Origin: an uncultured Bacteroidales bacterium
GTDB taxonomy: Bacteria; Bacteroidota; Bacteroidia; Bacteroidales; Paludibacteraceae
Direction: 5' to 3'
NCBI GenBank assembly: GCA_946184195.1
Contig: CAMHEP010000016.1
Coordinates: forward strand, 1 to 19,170
Length of the DNA stretch: 19,170 nt
The translations under genes were made by a program, and so were the position numbers. This document shows, one piece after another, positions 1 through 7,341 of this stretch. Position 1 is the stretch's first letter, and each line of letters begins with the position of its first letter. Below the pieces are notes generated by a model that saw only the letters and a program-made list of their open reading frames with translations, ran no database searches and was not told where the DNA came from.

Positions 1-660
1 AAAAGCTACCAGTGCCGCCACCTCATCTGCCGTTCCGAAACGTCCGGCAGGTATCTGTTTGGCGAGTTCTTTCATATCCAGGTCACGAGTCATGTCGGTC
101 GAGATAAATCCCGGTGCGACAGCATTGACCGTCACCTTGCGTACAGCTACTTCCTTGCTTAGTGCTTTCGTTGCACCGATAAGGGCTGCTTTGGCAGCAC
201 TATAATTCACCTGTCCGCTGAGTCCGCTTATGCCGGAAACAGAGGTAATATTGACGATACGACCATGACGAGAGCGAACCATCTGTTCAATCACGGCACG
301 GGTCAGATAATAAAATCCGTTGAGCGTTGTATCCACCACCCGATGCCATTGGTCATCACTCATAAAGACCATCAGGCTGTCGTCCCGTATGCCGGCATTA
401 TTGACCAACACGTCTATACAATCATCCGGATGAATAGTATACCAATTATCCAAAGATGTTCGTACCGCCTCTACATCGCACACATCAAATTCCATCAACT
501 CCCCAACACCTCCCCGGGATTCAATCTCGTGCAAGACCTGTTCGGCGGCTTCGCGACTACTGCGATAGTTGATAATCACTGCCCATCCCTCTCGACTAAG
601 ACGCATGGCAATGGCTTTACCTATGCCGCGGGCAGCACCTGTGACTAATGCATATTTCAT
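1..660 (-). CDS. fabG: 3-oxoacyl-ACP reductase FabG-like ketoreductase, 3' end cut by window edge
   Basis: Short-chain dehydrogenase/reductase, predicted to use NADPH to reduce a 3-oxoacyl-ACP intermediate in the cytoplasm. The first 220 residues are present; about 20-30 C-terminal residues lie beyond the left edge. The sequence shows the Rossmann motif TGAARGIG (7-14), NNAG (87-90) and the catalytic set Ser140, Tyr153, Lys157 in NYSAAKA. The stretch SVSGISGLSGQVNYSAAKAA, followed by IGATKAL and RKVTVNAVAPG, resembles the ketoreductases of aryl polyene clusters (ApeQ type) as I remember them, so a secondary-metabolite role is more likely than bulk fatty-acid synthesis. The ATG at 660-658 overlaps the TGA of the upstream ammonia-lyase gene (ATGA), which implies translational coupling and one mRNA. 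The family is sure; the pathway is inferred from the neighbour. Confidence 0.93.
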   Translation of the reverse strand, partial: MKYALVTGAARGIGKAIAMRLSREGWAVIINYRSSREAAEQVLHEIESRGGVGELMEFDVCDVEAVRTSLDNWYTIHPDDCIDVLVNNAGIRDDSLMVFMSDDQWHRVVDTTLNGFYYLTRAVIEQMVRSRHGRIVNITSVSGISGLSGQVNYSAAKAALIGATKALSKEVAVRKVTVNAVAPGFISTDMTRDLDMKELAKQIPAGRFGTADEVAALVAF

Positions 661-2171
661 AGTTTGGTCTCCTTCTCCAATAAGTTTTTCACGCGCTCCA
701 ACATCTCAGTGTGAGGTGTATCAGCAATAGGTCCGGCTACACGCCGGATAGCATCATACCAGCAGCGCGTACCACATGCCAGTTTATCCTTGATGGCAAG
801 CAGGTCGGTCGCCTCTGCCATAGCAACAAAGAGTATCGCCATCACCTGATAGGTGTTGTCTATCACCCGAGCACATAGTTCTGCACTGTTTGTACCCATG
901 GATACGATATCTTGATTATCGTTGTTATTCGGGATTGAATGGACATAATTAGGCATACTGAGTGTTTGGCTCTCCGCTGTTGTACTGGTAGCGGTGAACT
1001 GGCATGCCTGCATACCATAATTGAGTCCGAGTACACCGCGGTTGAGGAAAGGCGGCAGAATACCGTTGACACGATCGTTCATCAGGTAGTTAAGTTGCCG
1101 TTCCGCCGTCATACTGAGGCGCGTCATCACCATCTTGACCTTATCCTGCTCCAACGATATATAATCGCCGTGAAAATTACCTCCATGGTAGACGTTCTGT
1201 GTCTCAGGGTCGATAATAGGATTATCGCTGGCAGCATTTAGTTCGTCTTCAATGATACGTCGGGCAGTAGCCAACGTCTCGTCAATGGGTCCGAGTATCT
1301 GGGGTGTACAGCGCAGGCTGTAATAGGCTTGCACCTTATCTTTAAAGACCTTCTCCTCACGGTGGGCATGGTCATAGAGGGCATGCTCACGTTGTTTGAG
1401 ACATTGAGAGCCCTCAGCTATACGGCGCATCTCGGCTGCCACACGCTCCTGACCGTCATGATGGCGACAGTGCTGTAAGGGTTCTGCCATCCAGTCATCG
1501 TACGAACCGGCTATCTCATTCATCCATACGGCAGCAAGTGTCGCATAACGCAACAGTTGCTCGGCACGCAATTGGTTAACAGCCGCAATACCCGTCATGA
1601 CAGAAGTGCCATTGGTAAGGCTCAGTCCTTCGCGGATGTGGATAGTGAGAGGTTGTAAGTCGTTCTCGCGCATCACCTCTGCCGTCTCGTGCCACTCATT
1701 GTGATAATGCACACGCCCTTCGCCAATGAGGCAGAGCGCTATATGCGCTAATTGTACCAAGTCGCCACTAGCACCCACGCTGCCATGCATAGGAATGAAA
1801 GGGCAGATACGACGATTGATAAAAGCTTCCAGCAGTGTGACTGTCTCCATGTGTATACCACTCTTCCCTTGCAATAACGAACCCAACCGTGCCATCATGG
1901 CTGCCATCACCCATTCATCAGGCATTGCGTCGCCCATGCCGGTAGCATGCGAGCGAATGATATTATATTGTAATTGCTCAAGGTACGCGTCATCCACACG
2001 CCATTGCGCCATAGGACCAAAACCTGTGTTGATACCATAGATGACTTTATCGGCCGCGAAACGCTCAAGGAAACGGTAGCACTGCTCCACCGCCATTTGT
2101 TCCTGATTGCTAATTGTTACCTGATCGCCACGGTAGAGTACATTTGCTATCTGATTGATTGTAATTACCAC
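657..2171 (-). CDS. Aromatic amino acid ammonia-lyase (HutH/HAL-TAL family)
   Basis: MIO-dependent lyase of 504 residues, a normal length for the family. It removes ammonia from histidine, tyrosine or phenylalanine to give the acrylate. The Ala134-Ser135-Gly136 triad in GSVGASGDL cyclises to the MIO cofactor; the catalytic tyrosine is in YGINTGFG (Tyr45). The substrate-selectivity position reads Ser74-His75, the pair I associate with histidine lyases, so sequence alone does not prove tyrosine use. No urocanase, imidazolonepropionase or formiminoglutamase gene is next to it, as a histidine-degradation operon would have; instead a ketoreductase follows with a 4-nt overlap. That context fits a tyrosine ammonia-lyase priming aryl polyene or flexirubin synthesis with 4-hydroxycinnamate. 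The start is GTG at 2171, with a purine-rich AAGGAAAGGA at 2190-2181 upstream. A promoter lies 75-106 nt upstream, so this is probably the first gene of its operon. Confidence 0.92.
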   Translation of the reverse strand: MVITINQIANVLYRGDQVTISNQEQMAVEQCYRFLERFAADKVIYGINTGFGPMAQWRVDDAYLEQLQYNIIRSHATGMGDAMPDEWVMAAMMARLGSLLQGKSGIHMETVTLLEAFINRRICPFIPMHGSVGASGDLVQLAHIALCLIGEGRVHYHNEWHETAEVMRENDLQPLTIHIREGLSLTNGTSVMTGIAAVNQLRAEQLLRYATLAAVWMNEIAGSYDDWMAEPLQHCRHHDGQERVAAEMRRIAEGSQCLKQREHALYDHAHREEKVFKDKVQAYYSLRCTPQILGPIDETLATARRIIEDELNAASDNPIIDPETQNVYHGGNFHGDYISLEQDKVKMVMTRLSMTAERQLNYLMNDRVNGILPPFLNRGVLGLNYGMQACQFTATSTTAESQTLSMPNYVHSIPNNNDNQDIVSMGTNSAELCARVIDNTYQVMAILFVAMAEATDLLAIKDKLACGTRCWYDAIRRVAGPIADTPHTEMLERVKNLLEKETKL

Positions 2172-2245
2172 GTTTATATATCCTTTCCTTGTTTCCTAAT
2201 AGATGCAAATAAAGGCTCTCTGCCCTATTTCTCCATTTTAGCCCG

Positions 2246-2277
2246 CAAAGGTACAACAAATAATCCAAATGTGCAAG
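2246..2277 (-). promoter_or_regulatory. Bacteroidetes-type promoter for the ammonia-lyase operon
   Basis: On the minus strand CTTG (2277-2274) is followed after 20 nt by TACCTTTG (2253-2246). The -7 box matches TAnnTTTG fully; the -33 box has one mismatch to TTTG. Transcription would start near 2240, giving a leader of about 70 nt before the GTG at 2171. Confidence 0.6.
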
Positions 2278-2337
2278 ATTTGTAACATTTTTTTTGCAGT
2301 TATATAGCCTCAAATAATTGTTCGTCTTAACCCCTTC

Positions 2338-2416
2338 AAAAATGTTCCACGGCAAGGACGTCTCGGGGACGTGACGGGGACGTGACGGGGACGTGACAAA
2401 AATATTCCACGGCAAG
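2338..2416. repeat. Tandem 11-bp repeat framed by 19-bp direct repeats
   Basis: Three perfect copies of GGGGACGTGAC stand head to tail at 2365-2397. They are framed by AAAAATGTTCCACGGCAAG (2338-2356) and a copy with one mismatch at 2398-2416. The block lies just after the ABC ATPase stop and before the ammonia-lyase promoter. No long reading frame or T-rich terminator tail accounts for it. A short inverted pair TGACGA/TCGTCA (2418-2423, 2431-2436) follows directly and overlaps the ATPase stop codon. Confidence 0.85.
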
Positions 2417-2433
2417 ATGACGACTCTATATCG

Positions 2434-3204
2434 TCAGCCAAGCGGATGAAAGATATCCATCCCGAACGCATGAGTAAAGGGGTCCTGAGTGGCGAGAGAA
2501 GAGTTTAAAGGCTTAGAGGATGTAAGGGATGCAGGCGTGTCCAGCAAGAAACCATCCTGATAGAGCAGCAAAATACGGTCGCTGAGCGCGAGTGCCAACT
2601 CGAGTTCGTGAGTAGAGATAAGGATAGTCTTATCTTGGTCATGCGCCAAGCGTCGCAGCAATTGCAAGACCGTGATACGATTGGGCAGGTCGAGATGCGC
2701 CGTGGGTTCATCCAGCAGAATCACCGACGTATGTTGAGCCACCGCCTTCGCTATGAGCACACGTTGCCTCTCACCGTCGCTCAACATATTAAAATAGGCA
2801 TCCGACATATCTTCTATGCCGACGCATCGCAGTGCCTCATCAATTGCTACACGGTCAGCATCGCGGAGTGCACCTGTCAACGACAGATACGGATAGCGCC
2901 CCATAGCGACCACATCGCGGACAGTGGTATTCTCCACCCCAACCCGTTCCGTAAGAACCAGCGAGAGGTAACGTGCCCGTTCATTAGGCGAAAAAGTAAA
3001 GATATTGCATTCACCTGAGAGAGGAGGTTGCAAGCCGGCTAATGTGCGCAGTAAGGTGGACTTACCGACACCGTTTCGACCAAGCATACAAACCATCTCA
3101 CCCTTGAGAAGCGAGAAGGAGAGGTCACGCTGAACCATTCGCACATCGGTACCACGACGATAGCCGATAGCAAGGTTATTCGTATAGATAGACACGCTGG
3201 ACAC
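2434..3204 (-). CDS. ABC transporter ATP-binding protein, FecE/FhuC/BtuD-like
   Basis: Cytoplasmic ATPase subunit of a metal-chelate-type importer (ferric siderophore, haem or cobalamin), 256 residues. Walker A is GRNGVGKST (42-50), the signature is LSDGERQR (141-148), Walker B with D-loop is VILLDEPTAHLD (161-172), and the switch histidine is His199 in STHE. The DVVAMGRYPYLSL stretch after the Q-loop region is typical of the FecE/FhuC branch. No permease or binding-protein gene is next to it: upstream is the MurF-Alr fusion, downstream a repeat block and the ammonia-lyase. It therefore either works with membrane partners encoded elsewhere or has another role. The start is not ATG: the best candidates are GTG at 3204, giving a 29-nt overlap with the upstream gene, or GTG at 3195. 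The overlap suggests coupled translation. The substrate cannot be told. Confidence 0.9.
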   Translation of the reverse strand: MSSVSIYTNNLAIGYRRGTDVRMVQRDLSFSLLKGEMVCMLGRNGVGKSTLLRTLAGLQPPLSGECNIFTFSPNERARYLSLVLTERVGVENTTVRDVVAMGRYPYLSLTGALRDADRVAIDEALRCVGIEDMSDAYFNMLSDGERQRVLIAKAVAQHTSVILLDEPTAHLDLPNRITVLQLLRRLAHDQDKTILISTHELELALALSDRILLLYQDGFLLDTPASLTSSKPLNSSLATQDPFTHAFGMDIFHPLG

Positions 3205-4993
3205 GACGAGAGACGGATGTAAGGATTTCGTAGGTGATAGTATGCAGTTTATCCGCTAACTCCTCCAAACGAATGTGTGAACCGAATATCTCTGCTTGGT
3301 CACCGGGACGTGCATCCGTACCTGTGACATCAACCATCGCCTGGTCCATGCAGACATTGCCTACCACGGGACAACGCTGACCGCGTATGTAGACCTCGCC
3401 GCCATAATTGCTGAAACGACGGTCAAAACCGTCGGCATAGCCTATCGGGATAACGGCAATACGACGGTCCTCCGTGAGTGTTGTATGGCGTCCGTAGCCG
3501 ATAGTCTCGCCTGCAGGTACAGTCTTGACAGAGAGGATAGTGGTCTTGAGTTCGCACACATGACGCAGTTTCGCTCCGGCGAACGAGAATCCGTATAGTC
3601 CTATGCCCAAGCGGCACATTTCGAACTTATAATCAGTGAAACGCTCAATGCCGGCAGAGTTGAGGATATGGCGCCATACGTCATAACCAAGTCCCTGCTG
3701 AAGTGCAGCGGCACAATCGGAGAAATAGTGTATTTGGTCAAGTGTGAAAGCATCAAACTGCGCCTCATCACTACCTGCCAGATGGCTAAAGACAGACTTA
3801 ACACGCAGCGCATGCTGACCTGCCAATCGCTCTGCTAAGATTGGGATATCCTCGCGGTAGAAACCTAAACGATGCATACCCGAATCAATCTTCACATGGA
3901 CAGGATAGTGCTCCAAGCCTTTTTTCTCCGCTGCCTCAAGAAGGTCTTCTAACACAGCGAACGAATAGACATTGGGCTCCAGATTATTCTCCATCATCAG
4001 GTCAAGCGCGTCGGTCTCGGGATCCATGACGATGATAGGCAGTGTGATACCTGCACGGCGCAGTTCGACGCCCTCGTCTGCCACTGCTACCGCCAAGTAG
4101 TCCACCATACCGCAACGCTGCAACGCACGACTGACTTCTACCGAGCCGGCGCCATAGGCAAAGGCCTTGACCATGCAGGTCAGTTTCGTATCCTGACCAA
4201 TGAGTGAACGGAAATAGCGCACATTATCGGTGAGTGCCGTAAGATTAATTTCCAGCACGGTCTCGTGGGTTTGTTTGAGAATACGCGCAGAGATTGTCTC
4301 TTCATCGTAGCCAAGAGCTCGCATCACAGCGGCACAAGTACGCACATTCTGGTGCGTAGGGTCCTCTATCACTACAGGGCAATGGCGGAACAGAAGCATC
4401 TTCTCCTCGCGTTTCTGCTCCAGCGAGATAAAGTTCTCGCCATGCTCCTCACCGATATAGGTAATCACACCGATAGTGGGCTGGATGATAGGCTCCAGCT
4501 TTTCCATCTCGCCGGGTTGAGAGATACCGGCTTCAAAGATAGCCAGTTCTGTCTCGTCCGACAGGTTCCACACACTGAGCGGCACACCGATTTGGGAGTT
4601 ATACGACTTAGGCGAACGTGTGATGCGGAAATCATCCTTGAGCAACTGATAGAGCCACTCTTTCACAACCGTCTTACCATTCGAACCGGTGATTCCGATA
4701 ACCGGACCGGTATAGCAACTGCGTTTATAAGCTGCCAATGCTTGCAGAGCCGCTATCGCGTTCTCACGAACGAAAGCACGCACACCACACTGTTTCAATT
4801 CAGGGATATAGTTTGCGCCATCGTTTTTGTCTGTACGGATGGCAAAGAAAAGCGTCTCGGCAGCACGGTCGCGTCTCAGTTCACGCGAATCCGTCAACAG
4901 TGTACTGATATTGAAATCCGTTTCGCTGAATTCGGGACATACTTCCACTTTGGCAATGTCCCTTAATACTGAACGTATCTCACTGACTAACAT
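3176..4993 (-). CDS. alr: Alanine racemase fused to a shortened MurF-like domain
   Basis: Bifunctional-type cell-wall protein, 605 residues; from memory the usual Bacteroidetes MurF-Alr fusion is a little over 800. Residues about 243-605 form a full alanine racemase (L-Ala to D-Ala for peptidoglycan), with the PLP lysine at Lys276 in MVKAFAYGAG and the second-base tyrosine region in IGYGRHTTL. Residues 1-242 are MurF-like: the N-terminal domain, the ATP loop GITGSNGKT (100-108), SYNSQIG (130-136) and EAGISQPGE (154-162). After PVVIE (210) the sequence jumps to a helix like the Mur HN...N...A element (214-238) and then straight into the racemase. Part of the central domain and the whole C-terminal ligase domain, with its NDSYN motif, are not visible. 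MurF ligase activity is therefore doubtful. The frame is open throughout, so this is not a simple frameshift. The start overlaps the pspC stop by 7 nt; the 3' end overlaps the ABC ATPase gene. Confidence 0.9.
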   Translation of the reverse strand: MLVSEIRSVLRDIAKVEVCPEFSETDFNISTLLTDSRELRRDRAAETLFFAIRTDKNDGANYIPELKQCGVRAFVRENAIAALQALAAYKRSCYTGPVIGITGSNGKTVVKEWLYQLLKDDFRITRSPKSYNSQIGVPLSVWNLSDETELAIFEAGISQPGEMEKLEPIIQPTIGVITYIGEEHGENFISLEQKREEKMLLFRHCPVVIEDPTHQNVRTCAAVMRALGYDEETISARILKQTHETVLEINLTALTDNVRYFRSLIGQDTKLTCMVKAFAYGAGSVEVSRALQRCGMVDYLAVAVADEGVELRRAGITLPIIVMDPETDALDLMMENNLEPNVYSFAVLEDLLEAAEKKGLEHYPVHVKIDSGMHRLGFYREDIPILAERLAGQHALRVKSVFSHLAGSDEAQFDAFTLDQIHYFSDCAAALQQGLGYDVWRHILNSAGIERFTDYKFEMCRLGIGLYGFSFAGAKLRHVCELKTTILSVKTVPAGETIGYGRHTTLTEDRRIAVIPIGYADGFDRRFSNYGGEVYIRGQRCPVVGNVCMDQAMVDVTGTDARPGDQAEIFGSHIRLEELADKLHTITYEILTSVSRRVQRVYLYE

Positions 4994-5199
4994 TTGTCTT
5001 CACTTTTACGCTCAGGGGCAGGCATGATAGCCATCAGCAGTATATAGAGTATCAATCCAGGGAATGCCGCCATGCATACACTAAGCACCGCATAAACCAC
5101 ACGGATAATCGTTGGGTCAACCTCCAAATATTCACCTATTCCGCCACACACACCGGCGAGAATCTTATCGTTAGAGCGTCTGAGTTTCTTAACATCCAT
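4987..5199 (-). CDS. PspC-domain membrane protein
   Basis: Small inner-membrane protein of 70 residues, a single PspC domain (phage-shock-protein C type, linked to envelope stress). The conserved core is KLRRSNDKILAGVCGGIGEY, then a VDPTIIRVVYAVLSV stretch and a hydrophobic span at about 32-60, ending in a short charged tail. The ATG at 5199 is preferred over an upstream in-frame codon at 5229 because the predicted transcription start is near 5222, downstream of 5229. It is the first gene of an operon and overlaps the start of the MurF-Alr gene by 7 nt. The biological role of such single-domain PspC proteins in this phylum is not known to me. Confidence 0.85.
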   Translation of the reverse strand: MDVKKLRRSNDKILAGVCGGIGEYLEVDPTIIRVVYAVLSVCMAAFPGLILYILLMAIMPAPERKSEDKC

Positions 5200-5226
5200 A
5201 GTCGTATAAAAATTAGAATTGTGACG

Positions 5227-5258
5227 CAAAATTACAACTTTTTTACAATATATGCAAA
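5227..5258 (-). promoter_or_regulatory. Promoter for the pspC-murF/alr-ABC operon
   Basis: On the minus strand TTTG (5258-5255), 20 nt, TAATTTTG (5234-5227): a full match to the Bacteroidetes primary-sigma pattern. The predicted start of RNA is near 5222, giving a leader of about 23 nt before the pspC ATG at 5199. Confidence 0.75.
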
Positions 5259-5262
5259 TTTA

Positions 5263-5294
5263 TTTGTGTATTCAAAAAAAATGTACTAAATTTG
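5263..5294 (+). promoter_or_regulatory. Promoter for rpsA
   Basis: TTTG (5263-5266), 20 nt, TAAATTTG (5287-5294) on the plus strand: a full match. The -33 box lies only 4 nt from the -33 box of the divergent pspC promoter, and together they form a near-palindrome CAAATTTATTTG (5255-5266). Confidence 0.75.
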
Positions 5295-5450
5295 CACGCT
5301 TTTTCGTGCGTGCACTACTATAAATAGGTAATAGAGCGGCTTATGCACGGGAGAGGCTAATAGAATGTTTAACCCTTTTAACTCTGCCCGCCTTGACTGC
5401 ATTGTCCACGGGACAAAAACGGAGACGGCAGAACCAATCAATCTACCACA
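5295..5450 (+). promoter_or_regulatory. Long 5' leader of rpsA with hairpins
   Basis: About 150 nt separate the predicted RNA start from the rpsA ATG. A stem TGCACGC/GCGTGCA (5293-5299, 5308-5314) sits at the very 5' end, partly overlapping the promoter. A tight hairpin TTGTCC-ACG-GGACAA (5402-5416) sits about 35 nt before the start codon. No clear Shine-Dalgarno sequence is seen. In E. coli, S1 represses its own mRNA through a structured leader; a similar use here is only an inference. Confidence 0.4.
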
Positions 5451-7259
5451 ATGGCAGAAAATTTATCACTCCAGAACTTCGACTGGGATGCCTATGAGAA
5501 AGAATCGAAAGGCATACAAAACGAAGAAATCACCAACAAGTATGATGCTACCCTGAGTGCCGTTAAGGACAACGAAGTTGTTGAGGGTACCGTTATCAGC
5601 ATCAATAAACGTGAAGTAGTAGTGAACGTAGGCTACAAGTCGGACGGTATTGTTCCCGCAGCTGAGTTCCGCTACAATCCTGACCTGAAAGTAGGCGACA
5701 AGGTGGAGGTATTCATCGAGAGCCAAGAGGACAAGAAAGGTCAACTCGTGCTGTCGCACAAAGAGGCTCGCGCTAATCGTGCTTGGGATCGCGTCAACGA
5801 GGCTTGCGAGGCACAAGAGATTGTTACCGGTTACATCAAGTGCCGTACGAAGGGCGGTATGATTGTGGATGTACTGGGTATGGAGGCATTCCTTCCCGGC
5901 AGTCAAATCGACGTTAAGCCCATTCGTGACTACGATGTATTCGTTGGTAAAACAATGGAATTCAAGATTGTCAAGGTTAATCAGGAGTTCCGCAATGTGG
6001 TTGTTTCGCACAAGGCTCTCATTGAGGCTGAGCTCGAAGCACAGAAGAAAGAAATCGTTAGTAAGTTGGAGAAAGGTCAAGTACTTGAGGGTACCGTTAA
6101 GAACATCACCAACTACGGCGTATTCATCGACCTCGGCGGCGTAGACGGACTTATCCACATCACCGACCTGAGCTGGGGCCGCGTAAGCGATCCGAAGGAG
6201 ATTGTACAAATCGACCAGAAGATTAACGTGGTTATCCTTGACTTCGATGAGGAGAAGAAACGTATTGCTCTGGGTCTGAAGCAACTGACTCCGCACCCAT
6301 GGGATGCTCTCGATCCTAACCTGAAAGTGGGCGACAAGGTACACGGTAAGGTAGTTGTTATGGCTGACTACGGAGCATTCGTAGAGGTAGCTGAGGGCGT
6401 TGAAGGTTTGGTACACGTCAGCGAGATGAGTTGGAGCCAGCATCTGAGAAGCGCTAATGACTTCCTGAAAGTAGGCGATGAGATTGATGCTGTCATCCTT
6501 ACCCTCGACCGTGAGGAAAGAAAGATGTCACTCGGTATCAAGCAGCTAAAACCGGATCCATGGGAGAGCGTAGAGAAAACCTATGCTGTCGGCACACGCC
6601 ACTTCGCTAAGGTTCGCAACTTCACTAACTTCGGCGTATTCGTTGAGTTAGAAGAAGGCGTTGAGGGTCTGATTCACATCAGCGACCTGAGCTGGACCAA
6701 GAAAATCAAACACCCGAATGAGTTCACCTCTATCGGTGCAGAGATTGAAGTTATCGTTCTTGAGATTGACAAGGAGAACCGTCGTCTTAGCCTCGGTCAC
6801 AAGCAACTCGAGGAGAACCCTTGGGAAGAGCTGGAAGCTAAGTTCGGATTAAACAATGTCGTAGAAGGAAAAGTACTGAGCGTTAACGACAAGGGCGCTG
6901 TCATCTTATTGGAAGACGGTGTAGAAGGTTTCTGCACTACTCGTCACCTCCAGAAGGAAGACAAATCGCCGGTTAAGGCAGGTGATACCTTGGAGTTCCG
7001 CGTTATTGAGTTCAACCGCGACGCTAAACGTATCTTGCTCAGCCACCTCCGCACATGGGAGGAGCCCGCAGAGAAACCTGCAAAAGAGGCTAAGGCTAAG
7101 AAAGAGGCAGCACCCGAGCTTCCCAAGATGGAGAAGACCACTCTGGGTGATCTCAGCATTCTGGCTGATCTCAAAGCTAACATGGAAGCAGAGGCTGCGG
7201 CTGAGAAGCCCGCTAAGAAAGCTCCTGCTAAGAAAGCAGCTAAGAAAGAGGAAGAGTAA
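5451..7259 (+). CDS. rpsA: 30S ribosomal protein S1
   Basis: RNA-binding protein of the small ribosomal subunit, which helps bring mRNA to the 30S particle; 602 residues. Six S1 (OB-fold) repeats are visible at about 40-104, 122-188, 209-276, 294-363, 380-450 and 467-534. Repeats 3 to 5 are the most canonical, with GVFIDLGGVDGLIHITDLSW-type cores. The C-terminal tail (540-602) is rich in Ala, Lys and Glu and includes LGDLSILADLKANME, which looks typical of S1 from this phylum. The ATG at 5451 gives the usual N-terminus and follows its own promoter and leader. It is the only plus-strand gene in the window and ends at a hairpin terminator shared with the converging aminopeptidase gene. Confidence 0.97.
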   Translation: MAENLSLQNFDWDAYEKESKGIQNEEITNKYDATLSAVKDNEVVEGTVISINKREVVVNVGYKSDGIVPAAEFRYNPDLKVGDKVEVFIESQEDKKGQLVLSHKEARANRAWDRVNEACEAQEIVTGYIKCRTKGGMIVDVLGMEAFLPGSQIDVKPIRDYDVFVGKTMEFKIVKVNQEFRNVVVSHKALIEAELEAQKKEIVSKLEKGQVLEGTVKNITNYGVFIDLGGVDGLIHITDLSWGRVSDPKEIVQIDQKINVVILDFDEEKKRIALGLKQLTPHPWDALDPNLKVGDKVHGKVVVMADYGAFVEVAEGVEGLVHVSEMSWSQHLRSANDFLKVGDEIDAVILTLDREERKMSLGIKQLKPDPWESVEKTYAVGTRHFAKVRNFTNFGVFVELEEGVEGLIHISDLSWTKKIKHPNEFTSIGAEIEVIVLEIDKENRRLSLGHKQLEENPWEELEAKFGLNNVVEGKVLSVNDKGAVILLEDGVEGFCTTRHLQKEDKSPVKAGDTLEFRVIEFNRDAKRILLSHLRTWEEPAEKPAKEAKAKKEAAPELPKMEKTTLGDLSILADLKANMEAEAAAEKPAKKAPAKKAAKKEEE

Positions 7260-7281
7260 TCCTTCTCTCCTATGCGAAAAG

Positions 7282-7312
7282 AAAACCGCAACCCGATGGG
7301 CTGCGGTTTTTT
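7282..7312. terminator. Bidirectional intrinsic terminator between rpsA and the aminopeptidase gene
   Basis: AAAACCGCA (7282-7290) pairs with TGCGGTTTT (7302-7310); an inner CCC/GGG may extend the stem. A T-run follows on the plus strand, and on the minus strand the stem is followed by TTTTCTTTT. It can serve both converging genes. Confidence 0.85.
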
Positions 7313-7341
7313 GTTATGATATGCCGTCAAGGCATGGGGTG

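Noticed and set aside
657..2171. Histidine-degradation (hut) operon
   Set aside because: The neighbour is a ketoreductase joined by overlap, and no other hut gene is present in the window; not excluded for the enzyme itself.
4265..4966. 233-codon plus-strand frame opposite the MurF-Alr gene
   Set aside because: Shadow of the coding strand; composition rich in His/Arg/Gln without any family pattern.
5365..5556. 63-codon upstream frame overlapping the start of rpsA
   Set aside because: Its end runs out of frame through the rpsA coding region and the part in the leader has no protein-like features. Translation here would interfere with rpsA.
5466..6443. 325-codon minus-strand frame inside rpsA
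   Set aside because: It lies wholly opposite a certain gene, has low-complexity Val/Leu/Asn/Asp composition typical of an antisense shadow, and no motif.
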